Below the pieces are notes generated by a model that saw only the letters and a list, made by a program, of their open reading frames with translations, searched no databases and was not told where the DNA came from. Positions 59,152 to 64,000 of a DNA stretch of 64,000 bases are shown here, one piece after another. A program made the translations under genes and the position numbers. How positions within the stretch are numbered: the stretch's first letter is position 1; every line of letters begins with the position of its first letter. This stretch comes from Paracentrotus lividus (taxonomy: Eukaryota; Echinodermata; Echinoidea; Camarodonta; Echinidae). The stretch lies in assembly GCA_940671915.1 (NCBI GenBank), contig CALNVZ010003432.1, positions 3,059,663 to 3,123,662 on the forward strand, read 5' to 3'.

Positions 59152-61561
59152 CTCTGTCTGTCTGTCTGTCTCTGTCTGTCTCTCTCTCTCTCTGTCTCTC
59201 TCTGTCTGTCTGTCTCTCACTCTTTCTCAATTTCTCTTTCTCTCATCATTATACCACTTTATTTTCCTGCATATAGTTTTATACAGCGGTTGATGAGGTG
59301 GTTGAACAAGCAATAATGAATTATAGACAAGATGGGGATACAACCAATTTTATTGACTACGCACAACGAACAGTAAGTACCTGCAATTTTCCTCAAGTCT
59401 TAGAGTGATTTAGTACTTTGCGTCATGTGATTGTTACGTGCGTCATATGATTGTTATATTTATCCTAAGTTACTTGAGTAGCACTTTTTAAAGTATTTTG
59501 AGCTAGTATAAGATTTTTGCAAATGTTACATGTATTTTTTTTCCTTTCAAATTGGAATTAATATGAAAATTTAAGTCATGTTACATAAATCAACTATTTG
59601 TTCTTATTTGTTCTTATGCTGGTAGCACAATGTCTAGAACATAAAGCCAGTTAGAAATTTATTTTGTGAATACCCATGTACAGTAATACCAGTTCACATT
59701 GTAGGCTTTTCTATGAAATATGATTAATTCTTGTAATTCTTTTAATTTTTGAGGAATTTAATTATAAAAGCAGTGAAAATGTAAGATCAGTTATAAGTAT
59801 TTTCCATGTACAGTTGTAAATTTCTATATGGAATCGACCATGTTGTTGTTGGGCCATTTTATATGTTAAGGGCAAGTATAAAACTTAGCTCTAAGATCAT
59901 TCAAAATAAGTTTCCAGGTAAATGTTGATTTAAAACTGAACAGTTACAGTTAAAACAAGAATGAATCATGGCAAAAAACTTTGTTCCACTCCGTAACCTG
60001 CATTATCACCACAAATGATATTTGTTGACGTTGTTTTAGTTGGAGTGCTGCGGAGGAGATGGGGCCTACAGAGACTGGACACTCAATCGATATTTCAACT
60101 GCTCCGACAGTAACCCTAGCATAGAGCGGTGTGGCGTTCCTTACTCATGCTGTCGTCCTGTGTCTGCTGATGATATCGTCAACACACAGTGTGGTTTTGA
60201 TGTTCAGAGATTCGAGGTTCGTCTTTAACGAATTATTGTAGATTTTTCCTGTTTGTTTATGTATAATTGTGTTTGGAAATATTGTCAGCAAGAATTCTCA
60301 GTGTACACGTGTATCATTTGACCATCATGCAATACAGTATTGCTAGGACGGCTTTCTTTTCTTCAAAGGGGCTTTGTCGATGAAGATTAAAAAAAAAAGA
60401 AAGAGTGTTTTTATAAATAGAGATATATTTCCCATATAAATTAGTTCTCTGTAGTTCTTAAGCTTCATGCTATGTATGAGCGAGCATGTTTCCATTCATA
60501 AGGCTGTATAAACCTAAAGTAAATCCTTTATTAATTGTAAGATAGTTAAAGTTACATTGAACAGATGTTTAATAAACATCTGTTCAATGTAACTTCAACT
60601 ATCTTACAAATTAACTCATTTTTTAATTCCCGAAGTTCAACTTTCAATATTTCTTCTTTCAGCCAGCAATACAGCCCTATATTTTGTATCTCTTTCCCTC
60701 AGTCGGCTGCTAATATTGATAAGATATACATCATCGGATGCATCGACAGGTTCTTACAATTCGTGAACGAGAAGAGCTTGATCGTTGGTCTGACTATCTT
60801 TGGAGTCGCTCTCATACAGGTGAGTCAAAAAGAAAATAAACTGACTATCTTTGGAGTATCTCTTTTACAGGTGAGTCAAAAAGAAAATAATCTGACTATC
60901 TTTGGAGTCGCTCTCATACAGGTTAGTCAAAAATAAAATAATCTGACTATCTTTTGAGTTGCTCTTCATTTTGTACCTAAAGCATGGATAGGACTGTTCA
61001 TAGACAGTGAATACAGTAAAAATTGAGGATTGTAAGTTATTACTGTATTCACTTGATAGTCATAGAAATACAAGTGCCTACATGTCTTTGGAGTGAATGA
61101 TATTCAGGTTTTGTAAATTATTACTCTATTCACTTTACTCATGATAAATGGAGCCGTCTCCTTTTGAAGCCGCTCACATTCAGTTTAGGAATTCATAAAT
61201 GGATGAATTTGCTTAAGTTATTAAAAGCATATATGTTTTTGAGACTTTATTTTGCTCAAAGCTTAGGTGATTGGTTAAATACTTTTATCAAGAAAACTTT
61301 TTGTTTGATGTCAATCTGTTACTGATTTTACGTTGATCAGCATGTATAAATAGCCTCAATAATTAATATCTAGTTTGCTTGATGATAATTATTACTTTTT
61401 GTATCTTTATGTTTTCTCTCTTTCAGCTGTTGGTGATGCTTTTAGCCTTCATCCTGAGCAGGCAGATTGAAAAGGAATATGATTTCTATCAAGAATTTAA
61501 AAACAACAGGGGCACCAATCCCAATGGAATAACTACTGTATCTGGAGGAAATCGTTTCTAA
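53145..61561 (+). CDS. tspan33: Tetraspanin of the TspanC8 group (TSPAN33-like), complete, 7 exons
   Basis: A four-pass membrane protein of 292 aa; in vertebrates TspanC8 members bind ADAM10 and direct its maturation and substrate choice. TM1 is near residues 16-42, TM2 61-84, TM3 94-116 and TM4 235-262. The large extracellular loop (about 118-232) carries the CCG motif at 153-155 and cysteines at 153, 154, 171, 181, 187, 188, 201 and 222. That is eight, the defining TspanC8 number. An N-glycosylation sequon NCS lies at 170-172. The wording YFNCSDSNP and CGVPYSCC is closest by eye to human TSPAN33 (YFNCSEDNP, CSVPYSCC) and less close to TSPAN14. All six introns are phase 0. The start was chosen because the ATG at 53145 has an A at -3 and G at +4 and opens directly onto TM1. 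The paralog label is tentative; TspanC8 membership is strong. Confidence 0.92.
53229..54268 (+). other. Tetraspanin intron 1
   Basis: 1.04 kb, A+T-rich, no recognised repeat or exon. Confidence 0.65.
54269..54463 (+). CDS. tspan33: Tetraspanin exon 2 (TM1 end, small loop, TM2)
   Basis: Acceptor catttcctcag, donor gtaagt at 54464; 65 codons, phase 0. It begins LVCWCLTGIGIWALVERG and contains TDPAIVMVVVGLLGIV and GFIGALRENCCLL. The GxxGALREN(x)CLL segment after TM2 is a strong tetraspanin hallmark. Two further juxtamembrane cysteines are possible palmitoylation sites. Confidence 0.95.
54464..55099 (+). other. Tetraspanin intron 2
   Basis: 0.64 kb, A+T-rich, nothing recognised. Confidence 0.65.
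55100..55174 (+). CDS. tspan33: Tetraspanin exon 3 (TM3)
   Basis: Acceptor tttttctcccag, donor gtatgt at 55175; 25 codons, FYLSMILIFILEVTAGILAF plus AFSGQ. The glutamate inside TM3 (LEVTAGI) is the conserved polar residue of this helix. Confidence 0.94.
56230..57163 (+). pseudogene. Decayed LINE reverse-transcriptase fragment
   Basis: Translated pieces in shifting frames match the C-terminal part of a CR1/L2/Jockey-type non-LTR reverse transcriptase: LNLHKTKCVIFRSKGKKLPD near 56275, then a W-x-x-H-x-D-x-V-x-x-K-x-S-R motif near 56430, VLQKKAVRLIT near 56615, and remnants of YNTR..G..WNSLP from 56815. Stops and frameshifts throughout, 5' part missing. Likely continuations are 57941-58122 (GGGCCCCGCTAACAAGCC 3' UTR motif) and 58490-58576 (AATAAA and TTGAAC tail), split by later insertions. 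Confidence 0.75.
57164..57940. mobile_element. Inverted-repeat element inserted in the LINE
   Basis: Perfect 26-bp terminal repeats beginning GGGTTGTTTTACGATCAGGG, inverse at 57915-57940. The interior contains TTCGGAGAGGAC twice (57360, 57539). 777 bp. No transposase seen and no clear target duplication. A 113-aa open frame starting near 57832 crosses its right end and is not considered a gene. Confidence 0.8.
57941..58122 (+). mobile_element. LINE 3' UTR continuation (inferred)
   Basis: CCCAGGGCCCCGCTAACAAG is a 3' UTR-type motif of CR1/L2-like LINEs. It lies between two insertions and leads logically to the AATAAA and TTGAAC tail at 58540-58576. Confidence 0.45.
58123..58488 (+). mobile_element. 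tRNA-derived SINE
   Basis: Pol III promoter boxes of a tRNA head: A box TAGCTCAGTTG (58131-58141) and B box GGTTCGAGTCC (58183-58193). A unique body follows with GGATGAGGACG, GGTCCCGTGTATAGG and TATGCACGTTAAAA, then a (GAA)n tail (58475-58488). The acceptor ends do not pair as in a working tRNA. The body resembles the conserved central domain seen in many invertebrate SINEs; I cannot name the family. Confidence 0.8.
58546..58576 (+). repeat. (TTGAAC)n tail
   Basis: Five tandem TTGAAC units directly after AAATAAAC; typical 3' tail of a non-LTR retrotransposon and consistent with the end of the LINE upstream. Confidence 0.7.
58930..59240. repeat. CT-rich microsatellite before tetraspanin exon 4
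   Basis: (CT)n and (CTGT)n over about 300 bp of almost pure pyrimidine, ending about 40 bp before the acceptor at 59276. Ser/Leu-rich open frames over it are artefacts. Confidence 0.85.
59277..59372 (+). CDS. tspan33: Tetraspanin exon 4 (large loop, helix A/B)
   Basis: Acceptor gcatatag, donor gtaagt at 59373; 32 codons, FYTAVDEVVEQAIMNYRQDG then DTTNFIDYAQRT. Equivalent to human TSPAN33 INNAIVHYRDDLDLQNLID. A long pyrimidine microsatellite ends about 40 bp before the acceptor. Confidence 0.93.
59373..60039 (+). other. Tetraspanin intron 4
   Basis: 0.67 kb of A+T-rich sequence. A TACGTGCGTCATATGATTGTTA-like phrase occurs twice in a row near 59425-59455; otherwise nothing recognised. Confidence 0.6.
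60040..60216 (+). CDS. tspan33: Tetraspanin exon 5 (CCG motif and cysteine-rich loop)
   Basis: Acceptor gttgttttag; 59 codons starting LECCGGDGAYRDW and ending CGFDVQRFE. It contains seven of the eight loop cysteines and the NCS sequon. The donor is gag|gttcgt, a GT with poor +3 to +6 match, though the frame and the homology to TSPAN33/14 (NTQCGYDV) support this end. Confidence 0.93.
60217..60702 (+). other. Tetraspanin intron 5 with long palindrome
   Basis: 0.49 kb; the notable content is the 84-bp palindrome at 60531-60614, 88 bp before the exon 6 acceptor. Confidence 0.65.
60531..60614. repeat. 84-bp nearly perfect palindrome
   Basis: TAAGATAGTTAAAGTTACAT at the left and ATGTAACTTCAACTATCTTA at the right. 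The arms meet at TGTTTAATAAACA with a single central base; one mismatch and one 1-bp indel in about 42 bp per arm. Confidence 0.9.
60703..60819 (+). CDS. tspan33: Tetraspanin exon 6 (last loop cysteine, TM4 start)
   Basis: Acceptor tctttccctcag; 39 codons, SAANIDKIYIIGCIDRFLQF then VNEKSLIVGLTIFGVALIQ; donor cag|gtgagt at 60820. GCI supplies the eighth loop cysteine. The last 30 nt and the donor are repeated downstream (51-bp unit), so two more in-frame donors exist at 60871 and 60922. I take the first, since it gives a normal-length TM4. Confidence 0.92.
60790..60970 (+). repeat. 51-bp tandem repeat spanning the exon 6 donor of the tetraspanin
   Basis: Units start at 60790, 60841, 60892 and (partial) 60943, each CTGACTATCTTTGGAG.. 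followed by a CAG|GT donor (gtgagt, gtgagt, gttagt). The period is exactly 51 bp, a multiple of 3. The frame stays open through the second and third donors and closes with TAA in the third unit. Confidence 0.9.
60820..61426 (+). other. Tetraspanin intron 6
   Basis: Begins inside the 51-bp tandem repeat array (60790-60970); the remainder is A+T-rich with no recognised element. Confidence 0.6.
61427..61561 (+). CDS. tspan33: Tetraspanin exon 7 (TM4 end, cytoplasmic tail)
   Basis: Acceptor ctctctttcag; LLVMLLAFILSRQIEKEYDF and a short tail ending GGNRF, TAA at 61559-61561. The tail has no obvious sorting motif of the YxxPhi type at its extreme end. Confidence 0.93.
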   Translation: MLVMLLAFILSRQIEKEYDFYQEFKNNRGTNPNGITTVSGGNRF

Positions 61562-62076
61562 CATCGCATCATTGTATGATTGTATTTCATAAAGATGAGC
61601 CAGTACTATATCGCACACACACTACATAATCAGGGGAATGACAATTTGATCCCCATTATCAAGGGGAAATTATGCATGTCTACGTCATTCAGATCAACCA
61701 TAATTTGACACTAAATTATTGACAACTATAATTTAAAAAAAAAGTGAGAGTATCACAACTGGATGAATATTATAAACCTATGATGGTAAATTATTGATAA
61801 CTAAATAAATCTACAGGCCTAGCTATTGAAAGCTAAATAGCCTATCACTTTGGGTTTTATATTTTTGGTTTATGGAAATAGCAAATTGTTCTATTATTCT
61901 TATAATTTCATTTTGAACGTTTTGACTATGCAGGTTTTTATTGCTGAAGAAAATACATAAAATATATTTAAATACATTTGTTTTTTAGTGATCCCAGTCT
62001 CAAATATACATTGTTGATGTGTGTGATATATTTCCCCCTAGGCAATTTAATGGCTGAATATTATATTGTATATTGA

Positions 62077-62082
62077 AATAAA
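62077..62082 (+). promoter_or_regulatory. Candidate polyadenylation signal of the tetraspanin gene
   Basis: AATAAA 516 bp after the stop codon, in an A+T-rich setting, followed by an A-rich then T-containing stretch. It is the first canonical hexamer in a sensible place; no transcript evidence. Confidence 0.45.
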
Positions 62083-62355
62083 GTATACATAAAACATCAT
62101 ACTTCAGGTCACATTTATGATGCATCGTTTGCTACATAATCAATACTTAACAACATTCATGAATAATTGATCAAATACATAAATAATCTAACCAATTGTG
62201 AGGCAAAATATACGGTTTGAATTTTGTCGTGGCTGTCAAACTTTGGATGCTTTACATTCCAGTTGTTTATTCTCAATACACATTGTGCCTTCAAACTAAG
62301 GTCTTTTTGTTTTTTTTCTACATTTACATTTATGTTGATCAGTGATCATTGGTTG

Positions 62356-62556
62356 TAAGTGGTTATTTTTGCGGAGACTTTATTTTCGCGAATTTAGCGA
62401 GTCGGTCATCACGAAAATTTCCACTTCAGTACAAGGCTTTTTATAGAAATGAAATCATCACCGAAATCGCGAAATTTTGCTCTCGCTAATTTCCCCAACT
62501 AATCCAAAATCGTTCAAATATCTGGACGCGAAGATATTGGCTTATACAGTACATTG
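62356..62556 (+). repeat. Dispersed repeat family R1, copy C
   Basis: Begins AAGTGGTTATTTTTGCGG, includes TTCGCGAATTTAGCGAG, and ends AAGATATTGGCTTATACAGTA. It retains CpGs that copies A and B have lost, suggesting the youngest of the three. Confidence 0.7.
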
Positions 62557-63330
62557 TAGAAGCATTGTAAGTAGAAAAGGCATATAAGAGAAAAGTAGAA
62601 GGTATAGTATTTAAAATATTTATATTTTGTATTTCAAAACAAGATTGCTGGTGGCTATTTGTTTTAGTTTCCTCTTTTTTTGGGGGGTGCAGCTTTTGAA
62701 AAAATTGTGAAAGATATGTGCTTAAGATATGAGCTTTGATGTGTAAAGCAGTCGGGGTAGATTAAAGATTATTTAAATGAGGCTCAATGACAATATTATT
62801 GTTGTTATATTTAATAATACTGTAAATCAATGTACCATTAGGAATTAGTTTTGGACATGACATTTATTTGAGGCTTTATGGTTGCTTGGATTCCAGTTTT
62901 CAAATTAAAATCCTATCGAAGGTAATTTACATATTTGTATTGAACTCAGTATTATTCAATATGAATAAGATAGCTTGAAGGTAAAGAAACTAATTATATA
63001 TGTATTTGTTTTTATTGTATATAATGTTATCAATACAGATATATATTTAACATATTATGAAAACATAAAGATAGGTTTGTGTTTAATAAGTGGATACAGA
63101 AGTTTATTTCTTGTAGCTTCTTAATTGTAAAGTGTCATTACATAAATACTCAGAGGTGTTTTCTATCGTTTATAGTGTTATTCAATGAAAAAGAAAATAA
63201 TCAAATCATTGCAGAAGATTACTACAAAATGACACTAGACACATCTTTTTCTGTTTCCTGACTGAGAGTGGAGATCACAGTTTACATGCCACAAATTACA
63301 TATAGTAGAACTTATGCACTTTAATGTTAA

Positions 63331-63535
63331 CAACTGAATCCAAAAGTAGATGGAATTTTCTTTATATTGTGAATATTTTGTGAGAAAGCTTTATACATCA
63401 ACATTAGCAACTGAATCCAAAAGTAGATGAAATATTCTTTATTGTGCATATTTTGTTAGAAAGCATTGTACTTCTACTTAAAATATGTTTGTTGAACAAT
63501 ACTTTCTACTTAAAACTACATTTGTTGAACAATAC
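63331..63535. repeat. Small tandem duplications
   Basis: CAACTGAATCCAAAAGTAGA at 63331 and 63408 (period 77), then TTCTACTTAAAA..TTTGTTGAACAATA twice with a period of about 32 (63472, 63503). Confidence 0.75.
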
Positions 63536-64000
63536 TTGGAGGGCTTTCTATGAATAAATCACTTTCATTCTTGGTCTTCCCCATTCATAAAAGAGCTTTT
63601 TACTGCTTTTATATAATGTGCGATTGGACTGATTAAATACACATTACAATACAAGTATGCTGCATTTGTCTACTTTTGTCAACGTAATGGTTTCGATCAT
63701 TTTGATAAATGATGCTGCTTTAAAGTTAATGTGGTTCATTTTATAGTGATCGTAAACTCTGCTTCATTAGTTTTGAAAGGACAGAGTATGTACTTTAGAT
63801 GGACAAGATTAATGGTGAAAATATGTGTGTTGCCTGGCAGAAGCAATGTGCATTATAGTCCAGCAGCAGATTGCAATTTTGGGGCCTAACCTTGTTTTGG
63901 CGTCTATAGCTTTTTTTTCAACGGATTATGAGTGCCTAAACATTCTATTTCAAGAATCCGATTGCTGACACTTTGTCAGCATTGAGCATTTTGAGATATG

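Larger units (their letters stand above)
55175..59276 (+). other. Tetraspanin intron 3, transposon-filled
   Basis: 4.1 kb. 55175-56170 has nothing recognisable apart from A+T-rich runs. Then come a decayed LINE (56230-57163 and later pieces), an inverted-repeat element (57164-57940), a SINE (58123-58488), a TTGAAC tail (58546-58576) and a CT tract (58930-59240). Confidence 0.65.
62100..64000. other. Downstream of the tetraspanin gene, noncoding
   Basis: Contains one copy of a dispersed repeat (62356-62556) and small tandem duplications (63331-63535). No exon recognised. Confidence 0.55.

Noticed and set aside
58927-59316. Serine/leucine-rich open frames of over 100 residues
   Set aside because: They are translations of a CT microsatellite; same for 16543-16871 and 44180-44469.

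Overview
The window is nuclear DNA of an animal. Coding sequence is sparse and split into short exons with GT-AG borders, the background is A+T-rich, and the space between exons is filled with inverted-repeat transposons, satellites and microsatellites. The repeat flora (nonautonomous Tc1/mariner-like elements, many short palindromic elements, elements combining (CCGT)n with satellites, very frequent ACATGTA motifs) and the exon sequences suggest a marine deuterostome, most likely an echinoderm such as a sea urchin. That placement is inference from sequence style, not a database match.

Two protein genes can be reconstructed, both on the + strand and tandemly oriented. (1) A nicotinamide/nicotinate mononucleotide adenylyltransferase (NMNAT, closest by eye to NMNAT1) occupies 8331-45986 as eight exons: 8331-8419, 13213-13329, 25820-25976, 26468-26527, 42431-42564, 43768-43869, 45073-45131 and 45866-45986. 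All phases match. The first coding exon, which should carry the GxFxPxxxxH nucleotide-binding loop, was not found and probably lies upstream of base 1. (2) A tetraspanin of the eight-cysteine TspanC8 group, closest by eye to TSPAN33, is complete at 53145-61561 in seven phase-0 exons encoding 292 residues. Nothing suggests that the two genes act together: NMNAT makes NAD+, while TspanC8 proteins escort the membrane protease ADAM10.

Layout: 1-8330 is NMNAT intron with a satellite-bearing element (2013-2895), a direct duplication (2916-3660) and a TTAA-flanked palindrome (6584-7171). 8420-25819 holds two long introns with a second satellite-bearing element (17191-17889), a Tc1-like element with another element inserted in its right terminal repeat (20997-22069), and a further short inverted-repeat element (24202-24536). 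26528-42430 is a 15.9 kb intron with two copies of a 5-bp-TSD element family, several other short elements and microsatellites. 45987 to about 47400 is the probable NMNAT 3' UTR, with two elements inside it. 47400-52900 is intergenic, with hAT-like and Tc1-like nonautonomous elements. The 4.1 kb tetraspanin intron 3 contains a decayed LINE apparently broken up by an inverted-repeat element and a tRNA-derived SINE.

The most notable observations are tandem duplications that straddle or abut splice junctions. A 128-bp unit at the 3' splice site of NMNAT exon 4 creates a decoy exon with an in-frame stop. A roughly 205-bp unit ends at the 3' splice site of NMNAT exon 7. A 51-bp unit gives three consecutive in-frame 5' splice sites in the tetraspanin exon encoding transmembrane segment 4. 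An 84-bp almost perfect palindrome lies just upstream of that same exon. NMNAT exon 5 (60 nt, symmetric phase 1) carries a KRKR nuclear-localisation-like cluster and could be skipped without changing frame. The two satellite-bearing elements share an architecture and both carry direct-repeat AGGTCA nuclear-receptor-like half-sites. No prokaryotic genes, CRISPR arrays, rRNA genes or convincing functional tRNA genes were seen.
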